From Chlorobium sp. (GTDB lineage Bacteria; Bacteroidota; Chlorobiia; Chlorobiales; Chlorobiaceae), in NCBI GenBank assembly GCA_028282595.1, contig JANQHQ010000026.1, positions 1 through 64,000 of the forward strand: 64,000 bases of DNA, in the 5' to 3' direction. The notes under the pieces were generated by a model that saw only the letters and a program-made list of their open reading frames with translations, was not told where the DNA came from and did no database searches. The position numbers and the translations under genes are program-made. Within the stretch, counting starts at the first letter, position 1; each line of letters opens with the position of its first letter. This document shows positions 16,556 through 28,853 of this stretch, in pieces.

Positions 16556-16756
16556 TCAACCCTCTGCGCCCTTTTTCTTGAACACCCCGAAACCCATCCG
16601 GTATCTCTCGAAATTCCTCACGCCGAACCCCGCGCTGACGATATCGAAACCCGACCCGGCAAGCGCCTTGGCGATCGTGAAAACATCCATGTAATCCCGG
16701 TCCCCTTCCCTGATGCGGGCGGAGCCGAAAATCGCTACCCGATAGTGTGGATCCAT
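16556..16756 (-). pseudogene. chimeric fragment: LOG-family N-terminus joined to menG sequence
   Basis: A 66-codon frame. Its first 37 residues ([15 protein letters not shown].., then [12 protein letters not shown]) match the start of LOG/lysine-decarboxylase-like nucleotide-processing proteins, which should continue with a GGGPGIM motif. Instead, from 16648 down to 16607 the DNA is identical over 42 bp to menG (15391-15432) in the same reading frame, giving [14 protein letters not shown]. Then a 16-residue tail of no known family runs to a stop. The catalytic GGGPG and PGGxGTxxE motifs are missing, so the protein cannot have LOG activity. The join starts where both genes would read TTCGATATCGTC, which suggests short-homology recombination. 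Confidence 0.7.
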
Positions 16757-16815
16757 TGTTCCGTGACGTATGCGTTATCCGCAGGTCAGTAACTTAACAC
16801 TCATTTTTTACATTT

Positions 16816-16932
16816 GGGCAACTCTATGCATGTATTCCACGCTTCAATTGCTTCGTTGTCCCGGCAAATCGGGACTCCGTCCGCCTTGCATCCCGATGGA
16901 ATCGGGACTCATGACAATACATAGAGAAGCCC
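16816..16932 (+). mobile_element. MITE-like element, copy 2 (117 bp)
   Basis: The ends GGGCAACTCTATGCATG (16816-16832) and CATAGAGAAGCCC (16920-16932) are imperfect inverted repeats of the family type. The element is flanked by ATTT on both sides (16812-16815 and 16933-16936), which reads as a 4-bp target-site duplication. The interior holds CTTCAATTGCTTCGTTGTC, CTCCGTCCGCCTTG and CTCATGACAATAC, shared with copy 3 at 35169. There is no reading frame. It occupies most of the gap between ligA and the LOG fragment. Confidence 0.7.
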
Positions 16933-16971
16933 ATTTGTAAGCGAAAACCGTGCGGAGCACGGCCGGCTTGG

Positions 16972-20579
<3,608 letters not shown>

Positions 20580-20598
20580 TCTTCCCTCCCTTCCGGGT

Positions 20599-21279
20599 TC
20601 ACAATCGGGTATCGCTGTCGATCTTCCCGTCGACAAGATGAATCCTCCGTCTGGCCCTGTGGGCGAAATCCTCGTCGTGCGTCACAAAGATCACGGTCTG
20701 GCCAAGCTCCCGGTTGAGCTTTTCGAACAACTCGTAAACCTGATTGCCCGACCGCGAATCGAGGTTCCCGGTCGGTTCGTCCCCGAGCACGATCTTCGGT
20801 TCGTTTGCAAGAGCCCTCGCGATGGCGACACGCTGCTGCTGACCACCGGAGAGCTGGCTCGGCCGGTAGGTGCGCCGGTCCTGAAGGCCCACCATATCGA
20901 GTAGCTCCTCGGCCCTTTTGCGTATGGCGGACTTCGAGCGGCCGGCGTTGATCATCATCGGCATGCTGACGTTTTCGACGGCGGTGAACTCCGGCAGCAG
21001 AAAATGGAACTGGTAGATGAACCCGATTTTCTCGTTCCGGATGCGGGTCATCTCCCTTTCGTTCCTGTCGGTAATGTTTTCTCCATCGAGCCAGACCTCC
21101 CCGAACGTGGGCTTGTCGAGCCCTCCCATCAGGTAGAGCAGCGTGGATTTTCCGGAACCCGACGGCCCGGTGACCGAAATGAGCTCTCCCTCCTCTATTT
21201 CCAGCGAAATGCCGGGTATGATCGTCTGGCGGATATCGCGGGAAAGTTCGAGTTCCTTCCTGACCGAGACCAGCCTCAT
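20599..21279 (-). CDS. lolD: ABC transporter ATP-binding protein, LolD/MacB type
   Basis: The 226 aa ATPase has all core motifs: Walker [10 protein letters not shown], signature LSGGQQQR, Walker [10 protein letters not shown] and the H-loop in FVTHDE. The family of short LolD/MacB/FtsE ATPases powers lipoprotein release, efflux or division-linked permeases. Its permease partner (LolC/E-like) is not adjacent, so the substrate is uncertain. The ATG at 21279 gives the usual MRLVSVRKE start; an in-frame ATG at 21294 is an alternative. cruA follows 19 bp downstream on the same strand, probably in the same transcript. Confidence 0.82.
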   Translation of the reverse strand: MRLVSVRKELELSRDIRQTIIPGISLEIEEGELISVTGPSGSGKSTLLYLMGGLDKPTFGEVWLDGENITDRNEREMTRIRNEKIGFIYQFHFLLPEFTAVENVSMPMMINAGRSKSAIRKRAEELLDMVGLQDRRTYRPSQLSGGQQQRVAIARALANEPKIVLGDEPTGNLDSRSGNQVYELFEKLNRELGQTVIFVTHDEDFAHRARRRIHLVDGKIDSDTRL

Positions 21280-21511
21280 TATGATAGAACCCATTGCAAG
21301 GGGTGTAGAACACGATTCGGTTTCACCGGCGTCCCCGGATGGCGACCCGGCCGCTCCGGCGGCCCGCGAGAAAGGACTGCCGGGTTTCATAATACATAAA
21401 AAACTGAAAAAACAGCGGGCGAGATCGCAGAGGAGCTTTTTTCGGGCCGGCGACAACTTTTTACGCCGCCGGGCGGTTGTACAACGTGCTGCCGAACATA
21501 ATATTCGAGAG

Positions 21512-22252
21512 ATGTCACACCACCCCGCCAACAAGGTATGCTTCATCACCGGCGGCTCCGGCCGTCTTGGAAGAGCGCTGGCGATCTCGCTCGCCGAGAA
21601 CGGATACTCGGTTTTTTTCACCTACAGAAGCTCCGAAAAGGAAGCCGGGGAAGTGCTGCGCTCCGTGCGCGCGCACAGTCCCGAGTCGCACATGGCCAGA
21701 TGCGACGTATCGAAGGTCGACGACATCCGAAGCGCTTTCAGGACCTTCGAAAACCATTTCGGCAGACTCGACCTGCTCGTTGCAAGCGCGTCCAATTTCT
21801 TCAGCACGACGCTTCCGGAGATCAGCGAGAACGAATGGGACAGTCTGGTCGATACGAATCTCAAGGGAACATTTTTCACCATGCAGGAGGGAGCCTCGAT
21901 AATGAAGGAGCAGCCGTTCGTTTCGCGCATAATCACCATGAGCGACGTTTCGGCAAACCTTGTCTGGAGAAATTTCGCGCCCTATACGGCCTCGAAACAG
22001 GCCATCCAGCACCTCACCAGGGTTTTCGCGAAAGTGTTCGCTCCGAAAATCCTCGTCAACTCGATCGCGCCGGGGACGGTGACGATCAACCCCGAATGGA
22101 ACCGGGAGCCGGACTACGAGCTCGCCCGTGACATTCCGCTGCAGAGAATCGGAACGCCTGAAGACATCATGGAAGCGATCCTCTTTCTCGTCCGAAGCGA
22201 CTACGTCACCGGCCAAGTCGTCACTGTGGACGGCGGCAGACTGCTGAACTGA
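21512..22252 (+). CDS. short-chain dehydrogenase/reductase
   Basis: The 246 aa protein has the SDR nucleotide-binding motif [12 protein letters not shown] near the N-terminus, an acidic DVS loop, and the catalytic Tyr-x3-Lys in YTASKQA, preceded by a Ser in ITMSDVS. The usual NNAG motif is replaced by VASASNFF, as in FabG-like or pteridine-reductase-like members. The C-terminus ends [15 protein letters not shown], typical of SDRs. The substrate cannot be named; FabG-like or pteridine reductase-like functions are possible. The ATG at 21512 follows a GAGA ribosome-binding site. It is divergent from lolD, and a promoter region must lie in the 232 bp between. Confidence 0.8.
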   Translation: MSHHPANKVCFITGGSGRLGRALAISLAENGYSVFFTYRSSEKEAGEVLRSVRAHSPESHMARCDVSKVDDIRSAFRTFENHFGRLDLLVASASNFFSTTLPEISENEWDSLVDTNLKGTFFTMQEGASIMKEQPFVSRIITMSDVSANLVWRNFAPYTASKQAIQHLTRVFAKVFAPKILVNSIAPGTVTINPEWNREPDYELARDIPLQRIGTPEDIMEAILFLVRSDYVTGQVVTVDGGRLLN

Positions 22253-22368
22253 AACGGACCTTTTACGGGAAAACAGCCCGGCGATCGAGGATCGGGCCGG
22301 TGAGATTCGCCTCTATTTGCCTATATTTTCGTAAGACAGAAACCGTCAATCCTTCAAACAACAAAGCC

Positions 22369-22641
22369 ATGACACAGGAAATGCCGGGCGGGTCCGCCGC
22401 CAGTGAAGAACACGAAGCACAGCAGCATTCGGAAAAAACCGGGATACCGGAACAGGTAGAGGCGCTTGGCGAAACCGCATCGAAACTCTATGACCAGTTC
22501 AGGGAGAGCGAACAGTACGGAAAAATCCAGGACTCGGTCACACGGGCGGGAGAGTACATCAGGGAGAACCCCGTTCCCTCGGTACTCTACGCTCTCGGCG
22601 CCGGCTTCGTTCTCGGCATGCTCTTTCACCCGAAGCGATGA
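22369..22641 (+). CDS. small YqjD/ElaB-like (DUF883-type) membrane protein
   Basis: The 90 aa product is a polar, Gln/Glu-rich helix (EQVEALGETASKLYDQFRES, about 27-46) followed by REYIRENP-type sequence (here GEYIRENPVP) and a C-terminal hydrophobic segment ending in HPKR. This is the layout of YqjD/ElaB/DUF883 tail-anchored inner-membrane proteins, one of which is reported to bind ribosomes in stationary E. coli. It opens a cluster of three such envelope proteins. The ATG at 22369 gives that layout; an upstream GTG would add 23 residues lacking similarity. Confidence 0.6.
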   Translation: MTQEMPGGSAASEEHEAQQHSEKTGIPEQVEALGETASKLYDQFRESEQYGKIQDSVTRAGEYIRENPVPSVLYALGAGFVLGMLFHPKR

Positions 22642-22685
22642 ACGCGGCTCGATAACCCCGGACGACCACATCCCCGACAAGACCC

Positions 22686-23075
22686 ATGACACAGGAGCAG
22701 AACAACAACCCGGAAACGCCGCGCGACACGAAACGCCTCGGCGAGCTGATAGACGAAACCGTAACCTCGAGCTATGAAGATCTCCTGGCGATCATCGAGG
22801 CCAGGGCCGAACTCGTCAAGATCGAAATCACCGAAAAAATCGCCGTCGCGGTCGCACTGCTCGTGCTCGCCGTTGTGCTCGTCACAGGCCTGGCGTACCT
22901 CGTCAGCACCATCGCGCTGTTCGTCGGCGAACTTCTCGGCCACGCCTATCTCGGCTATCTCACAATCAGCGCCTTTTTTCTCCTGACGGTGCTTTTCTTC
23001 GGCAGGATACAGCCCCATCTTCTGAAAAACATCATCCACAAAATCCTTCTTTCCTCACATGGAAAAAAAAGCTGA
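22686..23075 (+). CDS. phage holin superfamily III (YqjE-like) membrane protein
   Basis: The 129 aa product has a polar N-terminus, an amphipathic helix (SSYEDLLAIIEARAELVKIE, about 28-47) and two long hydrophobic segments (about 53-79 and 87-106), the pattern of Holin-X/YqjE proteins. The family name comes from phage holins, but most chromosomal members are not lytic. Its position between a YqjD-like and a YqjK-like gene mirrors the E. coli yqjDEK order. The stop overlaps the next gene start by 17 bp, so translation is probably coupled. It is likely to be an inner-membrane protein of unknown role. Confidence 0.75.
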   Translation: MTQEQNNNPETPRDTKRLGELIDETVTSSYEDLLAIIEARAELVKIEITEKIAVAVALLVLAVVLVTGLAYLVSTIALFVGELLGHAYLGYLTISAFFLLTVLFFGRIQPHLLKNIIHKILLSSHGKKS

Positions 23076-23460
23076 GCACCTCAAAAGCATAGACGCGAGA
23101 ATCAGGGAACTCGAACAGAGCATTCAGGAACGCGAAGCGGAGCTGAAGCAGAGGGCGGGCCGGTTCAGGGAGGAACTGCAGGCCGGACTCGCACCGGAAG
23201 AGATCGTGCGCAAATACCCGCTGCAGACCGCCGGAGGCTCGCTCTTCGCCGGTTTTCTGGCGGGAAAAATCCTCCGTTCGATCCTCTCCCCCTCTCCGCG
23301 GAAGGCCGCACCGCCTCCCGACGCGGCGCGGAACGAACCGTCCGGACTGCGAAACGCCCTCGGTACGCTCGGCATCGACGTTCTGCGCTCCGGCAAGGAC
23401 CTCGCCTTCACCTATCTGAAACACTACCTGGACAACAGGATCAAGTCGAAACAGGCATAA
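23059..23460 (+). CDS. small coiled-coil protein of the yqjDEK-like cluster
   Basis: The 133 aa product starts with a charged coiled-coil (IDARIRELEQSIQEREAELK, about 11-30). It contains a short hydrophobic segment TAGGSLFAGFLAGKIL (about 57-72) and has a Pro/Ala-rich middle. It overlaps the previous gene by 17 bp. Placement suggests a YqjK-like third member, but similarity is only in general layout, so this is inference. It ends 10 bp from the convergent murI stop. Confidence 0.6.
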   Translation: MEKKAEHLKSIDARIRELEQSIQEREAELKQRAGRFREELQAGLAPEEIVRKYPLQTAGGSLFAGFLAGKILRSILSPSPRKAAPPPDAARNEPSGLRNALGTLGIDVLRSGKDLAFTYLKHYLDNRIKSKQA

Positions 23461-23470
23461 CGCCCCGGCT

Positions 23471-24313
23471 TCAGACCTCCACAAGCTCCACGTCGGGCAC
23501 GTCGGCGCCGAGAAACAGCCTGTAGAGAGACCGGAATTTCTGGGGAAGATCGCTCACCATCAGATGCGGCGACATCCTCCGCCCCGAGCCGTCGAGCATT
23601 CCGGCCTCTGCGAGCGTCTCGCGCGCACTGAGCGCAACGGCTTCGGCGGAGTCGATGATGCGAACGCCCGGGCCGGCGACAGCCCCGATCATCTCCTTGA
23701 GAATCGGATAGTGGGTGCATCCGAGAACCAGGGTGTCGATTCCCTGCCGAAGCAGCCCCTCCAGGTACTCCTCCGTAATCAGTCTGGTAGCGGGATGGTC
23801 GACGAACCCTTCTTCGGCAAGCGGTACGAAGAGAGGACACGCGGCCGAAAAAACCTCTATTTCCGGATCGATGGCGTTGATCGCGAGCTCGTAAGCGTTC
23901 GAGCAGACGGTGGCCTGGGTTCCGATCACGCCGATGCGCCCGTTGAGGGTCCTGCGAACGGCAAGATCCGCCCCCGCCTCGAGCACTCCGACGACCGGGA
24001 CGCCCCGTCCCGTCCTTTCCACGACATCGAGCGCAAGAGCGGAAACCGTGTTGCAGGCCACGATGATCATTTTCGGGAAATGCTTCATGAGCATGGCCGT
24101 ATCGTCGTGCGCGTAGCGACGGATGGTCACCTGCGATTTCGAACCGTACGGCACTCTCGCCGTATCCCCGAAATAGATGAGGCGTTCGGCGGGAAGCTCT
24201 TTCTGCATGGCCTTGACGACCGTCAGTCCGCCCACACCGGAGTCGAATATGCCGATCGGGCTCGACGGATCTCTCCGGTTTTTCGACGGTGCGCGTTCTC
24301 CCTGGTGCTGCAT
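23471..24313 (-). CDS. murI: glutamate racemase MurI
   Basis: The 280 aa enzyme supplies D-glutamate for peptidoglycan. The two catalytic cysteines are Cys87 in [11 protein letters not shown] and Cys199 in LGCTHYPIL, and the phosphate/substrate loop [11 protein letters not shown] (20-30) is intact. The start at 24313 precedes the conserved core by a short polar leader; further upstream the frame enters the preceding dehydrogenase gene in another reading and is not coding. It is the last gene of the seven-gene minus-strand run that begins with the aldolase fusion at 30971. Confidence 0.93.
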   Translation of the reverse strand: MQHQGERAPSKNRRDPSSPIGIFDSGVGGLTVVKAMQKELPAERLIYFGDTARVPYGSKSQVTIRRYAHDDTAMLMKHFPKMIIVACNTVSALALDVVERTGRGVPVVGVLEAGADLAVRRTLNGRIGVIGTQATVCSNAYELAINAIDPEIEVFSAACPLFVPLAEEGFVDHPATRLITEEYLEGLLRQGIDTLVLGCTHYPILKEMIGAVAGPGVRIIDSAEAVALSARETLAEAGMLDGSGRRMSPHLMVSDLPQKFRSLYRLFLGADVPDVELVEV

Positions 24314-24339
24314 GAAGTCCTCGTTCGTGTTGATTGCAA

Positions 24340-25152
24340 TCACCCTTTCCGGCCGTTCAGCATTTCCATGGTGCTCTCCCAAAGCTCCTGCCGGAGCAGC
24401 GGATCCAGGGCGAGTGCGGAGCAGGAAGCCGGACGGCCGTCCTCGAAGTAGCGGCCGTTCACGCCGGAAAATTCCGGTGAGATCGCAATTGCGCAAAGCG
24501 CGGCGCCCCCCTCCGCCGGGTCCTCCCCCCGGAGCGGCCATCCGGCGTGCAGAAGTTTTGTCGACAGAATGCCGGGATCGAGGGCGTTCGCACTCGTTCC
24601 CGTCCCGTCGAGCGTTTCGGCGTGACTCAGGGTGAACATGATAGTGCAGAGCTTGCTGAAGGCGTAGGCGTTGTAGCCCGAGTAGTGTTTTTCGCCCTGC
24701 ATGTTCTCCCTGTCGAACCCGGCACTGTGGTGATCCACCGAGCTGACGTTGACGATGCGCGCCCGGTTCGCCGCAAGAAGCGGTTCGAGCAGGAGCGTCA
24801 GATGAACGTGGGCGAGATAGTTGACCGCGAAGGTCGTTTCGAAACCGTCGCCGGTCGTCTCCCGGCGGGGCATGTAGACACCGGCGTTGTTGACGAGAGC
24901 ATCGATCGCGGGTTGGGTCGCGAGCAGGGTTTCGGCCATCGCGCCGACATCGTCGAGCGAACGGAAATCCGCCTCGAGCGTCGTCGCCGGAGCGCTCCCC
25001 GGAACACGGCCAATCTCCTGCAGAAGAGCGTCGAGACGCCCGCCGTCCCTGCCGTGAAGGATCAGCCCGACCCCCTCACCCGCAAGCTGCAGGGCGGCTG
25101 CGCGGCCTATGCCGTCGGTGCTTCCGGTTATGCAGACCACCTTCCCGCTCAC
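24340..25152 (-). CDS. short-chain dehydrogenase (retinol/protochlorophyllide reductase-like)
   Basis: The 270 aa SDR has [17 protein letters not shown] (8-24), NNAGVYMPR (88-96), a Ser in [12 protein letters not shown], and the catalytic Tyr and Lys in YNAYAFSKL. Length and motif spacing resemble the retinol dehydrogenase-like group, which acts on hydrophobic alcohols or aldehydes, but no substrate can be set. It starts at a GTG one base after the stop of lptE, so it is tightly coupled to it. It is 26 bp upstream of murI. Confidence 0.78.
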   Translation of the reverse strand: MSGKVVCITGSTDGIGRAAALQLAGEGVGLILHGRDGGRLDALLQEIGRVPGSAPATTLEADFRSLDDVGAMAETLLATQPAIDALVNNAGVYMPRRETTGDGFETTFAVNYLAHVHLTLLLEPLLAANRARIVNVSSVDHHSAGFDRENMQGEKHYSGYNAYAFSKLCTIMFTLSHAETLDGTGTSANALDPGILSTKLLHAGWPLRGEDPAEGGAALCAIAISPEFSGVNGRYFEDGRPASCSALALDPLLRQELWESTMEMLNGRKG

Positions 25153-25153
25153 C

Positions 25154-25669
25154 TTACCAGTTGGAGACTATGCGGTTGAACAGATCGTCCGTGATCCGGT
25201 CGATCGACGAGTCGATCGCGTCGTCCTTGCCCTCGAAGTCCCCGACGTCGTAGTCCGCGAATCCGGTGAACACGGCCCTGGTGAAGAACGGTTTGTTCTG
25301 AACCCTGTCGATGAAGGTGGCGCGGACGATGATCGTGATACGGTTTGTCACGGCGCGCTCCGTCTCGCTCCCGAGCTGGCTCGGTTCGTCGGTGAAGGAG
25401 GTGATGGAGGCTTCTACAAGCGCGTCCGCCCGCCCCGGTTCGGACTCGATGTCGAGCGAGCTCTGCGACTCGAGCTTTTCGATAAGCTGTTCGGTCAGTT
25501 CCGCGGTAAGCTGGGCGATACCGGCGCCCGAACGATCGTCGAAAAGGGGAACGGCGATCGTGTTGACGTGCGGCGGAAGCGACGCCCCCGTGAAGGTGTA
25601 ACACCCCTGCAACGTCAGCAGGAGAAACAGGAATATCGCCACCGGAGCGGCGGGAGATCGATCGGTCAT
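25154..25669 (-). CDS. lptE: LptE-like lipoprotein (lipopolysaccharide assembly)
   Basis: The 171 aa lipoprotein has the signal peptide MTDRSPAAPVAIFLFLLLTLQGC, with lipidated Cys23 in the lipobox LQGC. Its mature part (YTFTGASLPPHVNTIAVPLF, then TAELTEQLIEKLESQSSLDI) matches the LptE family of Bacteroidota/Chlorobiota, which plugs the LptD channel and delivers lipopolysaccharide to the outer leaflet. LptD is not in this window. It follows the RLP-associated SDR by 22 bp and is directly followed by another SDR, apparently in the RLP-cluster transcript. Confidence 0.78.
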   Translation of the reverse strand: MTDRSPAAPVAIFLFLLLTLQGCYTFTGASLPPHVNTIAVPLFDDRSGAGIAQLTAELTEQLIEKLESQSSLDIESEPGRADALVEASITSFTDEPSQLGSETERAVTNRITIIVRATFIDRVQNKPFFTRAVFTGFADYDVGDFEGKDDAIDSSIDRITDDLFNRIVSNW

Positions 25670-25691
25670 GGACGTTCCGGGAACGGCTCCT

Positions 25692-26516
25692 TCAGTAGTT
25701 TTTCCGGTCTATTCTTCCGGACAGTTTACGGAAAGGATAGGAGAAAAGCAGCATCTTTTTACGCAAAGCGCCGAGAGCCGAAAGATAGACGCCCGTCTTT
25801 CCGTCGCTCCACGACGAAGCCATCTTCACGGCGAGCCGGGCGGCGACCGAGGGCGGCTGAGCGAAGATGTCGACGATTTTCCGGAAGGTCTCGAGCTGGC
25901 GACGCATCTCGGGCGTGGGATTTTCAACGCTGGTCATGTCCGTGCGTACAAGTCCCGGATGCAGCAGCATGACGGAAACCGGCGTGTCGCTGTATTCGGC
26001 GGCGACGGCGCGCGTGAATCTCGCGATGGCGGCCTTGGTCGAACCGTAGGCGCTGATGAACGGCGTGTTCGAACCCTTGTCGGTGCCCGATCCGGCCATA
26101 TTGATGATCTTGCCGGGTTTTCCGCGGTCGAGAAAGAAGCTCATGGCCGCGCGCGAACCGTGATAGCTCCCCTTGAGATTGACGTCGATCACCCGGCTCC
26201 ATGTTTCGGGATCGCTGTCGGTGATGTTGAAAAACGGGTCCGTAATCCCGGCGTTGTTGACGAAGATATCCAGCGTACCGAAGGTCTGCACGGCGGTTTG
26301 CACAAGCCGCTCGACCTCGTCGTACCGCGAAACGTCGCAGACGCACCCGGCCGCCGTTCCCTCCGGAAAACCCTGGAGGGCGGCTTCCACATTGGCGCTC
26401 CGCCCGGAGGTGATGACGACTCTGGCTCCCTCCCGCACGAACGCCTCGGCGATCGCCCTGCCGATTCCCCTTGTGGAGCCTGTGATAACGGCAACCCTGT
26501 CGTTGAGTTTTCCCAC
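25692..26516 (-). CDS. short-chain dehydrogenase downstream of the RLP
   Basis: The 274 aa SDR has the full family set: ITGSTRGIGRAIAEAF, NNAGITDPF, a Ser in INMAGSGTDKG, Tyr-x3-Lys in YGSTKAA and a C-terminal basic tail. The tail is longer than usual. The GTG at 26516 is chosen because the nucleotide-binding core follows directly; upstream the frame overlaps the RLP gene without similarity. It lies 31 bp after the RLP stop. An NAD(P)-dependent reduction or oxidation of a sugar-derived intermediate is the natural guess, but the substrate is unknown. Confidence 0.78.
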   Translation of the reverse strand: MGKLNDRVAVITGSTRGIGRAIAEAFVREGARVVITSGRSANVEAALQGFPEGTAAGCVCDVSRYDEVERLVQTAVQTFGTLDIFVNNAGITDPFFNITDSDPETWSRVIDVNLKGSYHGSRAAMSFFLDRGKPGKIINMAGSGTDKGSNTPFISAYGSTKAAIARFTRAVAAEYSDTPVSVMLLHPGLVRTDMTSVENPTPEMRRQLETFRKIVDIFAQPPSVAARLAVKMASSWSDGKTGVYLSALGALRKKMLLFSYPFRKLSGRIDRKNY

Positions 26517-26547
26517 GAAAAAAGCGGTCAAGCGTGAACGGTACGGT

Positions 26548-27834
26548 TTACTTGCCGAGCATTGCGCCCAGTTCGGGATGATCGACGGCATATTCGCCAA
26601 GCGCGATACCGCTCTCGATGGCCTCCCACGCCTGGCGTATGCTCGCCGCACCCGCCCTGGGCCCCATGGGATGGCCGAAAATGCCCCTGCCTGGAACGAA
26701 GCCGAAATCGACGCCGCCCACCTTCTGATGGACCATCTCAAGGGTAAGGGCGGAATCGCTGCCTCCGGGCACGGGCAGGGAGCGTTTGAGTCCTCCCATC
26801 TCCCGCAGACATTCGTGAACGTTGTCGAGCACCTCCTGCTCGGGGGTCATCATGCGGTTTCCGAAGCCCGGCATGATGACGGCATCGAGTCCCGCGAGAC
26901 GCTGCAGCTTCGTGACGACCTTCGAATGGACACCGTATTTATCGAGACGCGAAAACGCCGCGATAAAGGGAAAATGGCCGATCAAGGGCACCCTGGTGTG
27001 CCGGCGGAGCATGCGCACCGCACTCAGGCCGACCGGCAGCGCGTTGACCAGAAGGGCGTTGGCGCCGTTTTCCACGGCGATGTCGTGCAGTTCGATCATT
27101 CTGTCCACCTCGTCGGTGATATTGGCGAGGTAGATTTTCTTGTCGCCCGTGACCCGTTCGGCTTCCCGGCGCGCCTTGCCGAGCAGTTCCGAGCGCCGAC
27201 TCATCGTCGACCACGAAACGTCCGCCAGCATTTCGTCGTCCTTGGCGATATCGAGGCCGCCCAGCCAGCTCTGATGGGCGATCTCGGCGAAATGCTCGGG
27301 TTTGAGTCCGATGTTCGGCTTGACGACCCCGAAAAATATCGGCCGGTCATGCGCGTCGAGCATCTCCCGGATCCCTTCGATACCGAATTTCGGCCCTTCG
27401 AATTCGGCGAGATAGTTTTCCGGAAACGTGATGTCGAGCAGTTTGACGATCGGCACGCCGGGCGTGAAAAAGGTTCCCTCGCCGCAGACGGCCGTCATGA
27501 GGTTCGGCAGTTTCGCCCCGAAATTCCTGTGCGGATGCGCGACCAGAACCCGGCAGGCGTGAATTTTACCCACCGCCGCCTGCTCGACCGGATAGGAGAG
27601 TTCGGGAAGCTCCTCGAGCACCTCCCACGATATCACCTTGGCCCCGTAAAGCTCGCGAAAATCCTCGTCGACGCCGACCCTGCTCCACTGCGCGGTCGAC
27701 TGTTCGCTGCAAAAATGAGCCAGGGCCTTTCTCACGTCCCCGACGCATTCGAGGTAGTACTCGAGTTCGAGGTAGTCAGCCATATCGAGCTGACTTCTGT
27801 CGGAAAAAAAACCTTTTACTTCCTCTGCGTTCAT
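26548..27834 (-). CDS. RuBisCO-like protein (form IV, green sulfur bacterial type)
   Basis: The 428 aa protein is a form IV RuBisCO homologue. The carbamylation-type motif [10 protein letters not shown] (192-201) keeps the metal ligands. The second catalytic lysine is lost: KPNIGL at 172-177 where RuBisCO has KPK.GL. Loop 6 lacks the GKLEG motif ([14 protein letters not shown]), and the final phosphate site is [10 protein letters not shown]. It therefore cannot be expected to fix CO2. The known C. tepidum homologue affects thiosulfate/sulfur metabolism and stress response, with its reaction undefined. The start [10 protein letters not shown] at 27834 matches that protein as I remember it; an upstream ATG at 27873 adds 13 unsupported residues. 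Confidence 0.9.
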   Translation of the reverse strand: MNAEEVKGFFSDRSQLDMADYLELEYYLECVGDVRKALAHFCSEQSTAQWSRVGVDEDFRELYGAKVISWEVLEELPELSYPVEQAAVGKIHACRVLVAHPHRNFGAKLPNLMTAVCGEGTFFTPGVPIVKLLDITFPENYLAEFEGPKFGIEGIREMLDAHDRPIFFGVVKPNIGLKPEHFAEIAHQSWLGGLDIAKDDEMLADVSWSTMSRRSELLGKARREAERVTGDKKIYLANITDEVDRMIELHDIAVENGANALLVNALPVGLSAVRMLRRHTRVPLIGHFPFIAAFSRLDKYGVHSKVVTKLQRLAGLDAVIMPGFGNRMMTPEQEVLDNVHECLREMGGLKRSLPVPGGSDSALTLEMVHQKVGGVDFGFVPGRGIFGHPMGPRAGAASIRQAWEAIESGIALGEYAVDHPELGAMLGK

Positions 27835-27925
27835 AATACGGTCATTCAGTGCAGACGCCCGGGCAGTAGACACCCCGCTGCAGGTTTGCGATCGACGGCA
27901 ACTACCGGAGTCTTGTGATCTCCGT

Positions 27926-28807
27926 TCACCCTTCGGCCCTGATGCTGTTGAAAAAGTCGAACGCCTCCTGCGGTGTCGCGTTTTCGTGCACGATCCTGTT
28001 GACGGCTTTCATCATCGCCACGGGGGCGTCGCTCTGGAAGATGTTGCGGCCCATGTCGACTCCGGAAGCGCCCTCCTGAATCGCCCGGTAGGACATGGTC
28101 AGCGCATCGAGTTCGGGAATCTTCTTGCCGCCGGCCATGACGATCGGAACGGGGCAGGATGCGACCACCGTATCGAAATCTTCCGGCACGTAGTAGGTTT
28201 TGACGATCTGCGCCCCGAGCTCCGCGCAGATCCTGCAGGCGAGCCTGAAATACTTCGCGTCGCGGACCATGTTCTTGCCGACGGCCGTAACGGCCATAAC
28301 CGGAATACCGTAACGGTACCCCCAGTCTACAAGTTTGGTCATATTGTGCACCGAACGGGTCTCGAACTCCCCGCCGATGAACACCTGAAGGGTTATCGCC
28401 GCGACGTTCATGCGGATGGCGTCCTCGATATCGACGGCTATCTGCTCGTCGGAAAGCTCCTTGAGAATACTCGGCCCTCCGCTGCTCCTCATCACGACGG
28501 CCTTCGTCAGACTGGGCGGCACCGTCGTACGGAGAACGCCCCTGGTCAGCATGATGGCATCCGAATACTGCATGAGCGGAACGATGTCGAGGTCGATGCG
28601 TTCGAGGCCGGTCGTGGGACCCTGAAAGTAACCGTGATCGATCGCGAACATGACCGTTTTTCCGGTATCGGGCCTGAAAATCCTCGACATGCGGTTCTTC
28701 ATTCCCCAGTCAAGAGAGCTCGCTCCCTTGAGAAAAAATCCGTGCGTGTCGACCGGCACGCCGGTATGGAAGTTTTTCTCCTGTTTTACCTGATCAACTT
28801 CTGGCAT
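27926..28807 (-). CDS. class I aldolase of the LsrF/DeoC/FbaB family
   Basis: The 293 aa (beta/alpha)8 Schiff-base enzyme resembles LsrF (3-hydroxy-5-phosphonooxypentane-2,4-dione thiolase). Lys203 in [11 protein letters not shown] is the expected Schiff-base lysine. The N-terminal segment [17 protein letters not shown] is the family signature, and VIVMAGG-type phosphate loops are present (here PIVMAGGKK and [10 protein letters not shown]). Archaeal-type ADH synthases and FBP aldolases share this fold, so the substrate is open. It sits 46 bp after the class II aldolase fusion and 91 bp before the RLP, pointing to a shared pathway on a phosphorylated ketose. Confidence 0.82.
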   Translation of the reverse strand: MPEVDQVKQEKNFHTGVPVDTHGFFLKGASSLDWGMKNRMSRIFRPDTGKTVMFAIDHGYFQGPTTGLERIDLDIVPLMQYSDAIMLTRGVLRTTVPPSLTKAVVMRSSGGPSILKELSDEQIAVDIEDAIRMNVAAITLQVFIGGEFETRSVHNMTKLVDWGYRYGIPVMAVTAVGKNMVRDAKYFRLACRICAELGAQIVKTYYVPEDFDTVVASCPVPIVMAGGKKIPELDALTMSYRAIQEGASGVDMGRNIFQSDAPVAMMKAVNRIVHENATPQEAFDFFNSIRAEG

Positions 28808-28853
28808 GGTTCAACTCCTGTTATGCGTTGTTGAAAATTGAGCGGCTGCAGGC

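Noticed and set aside
22253..22330. Terminator after the SDR gene at 21512-22252
   Set aside because: GCCCG..CGGGC can pair but there is no T run and the next gene lies on the same strand; too weak to list.
26548..27834. Functional RuBisCO large subunit
   Set aside because: The KPK lysine is replaced by Asn and the loop-6 GKLEG motif is missing, so carboxylase activity is not expected.
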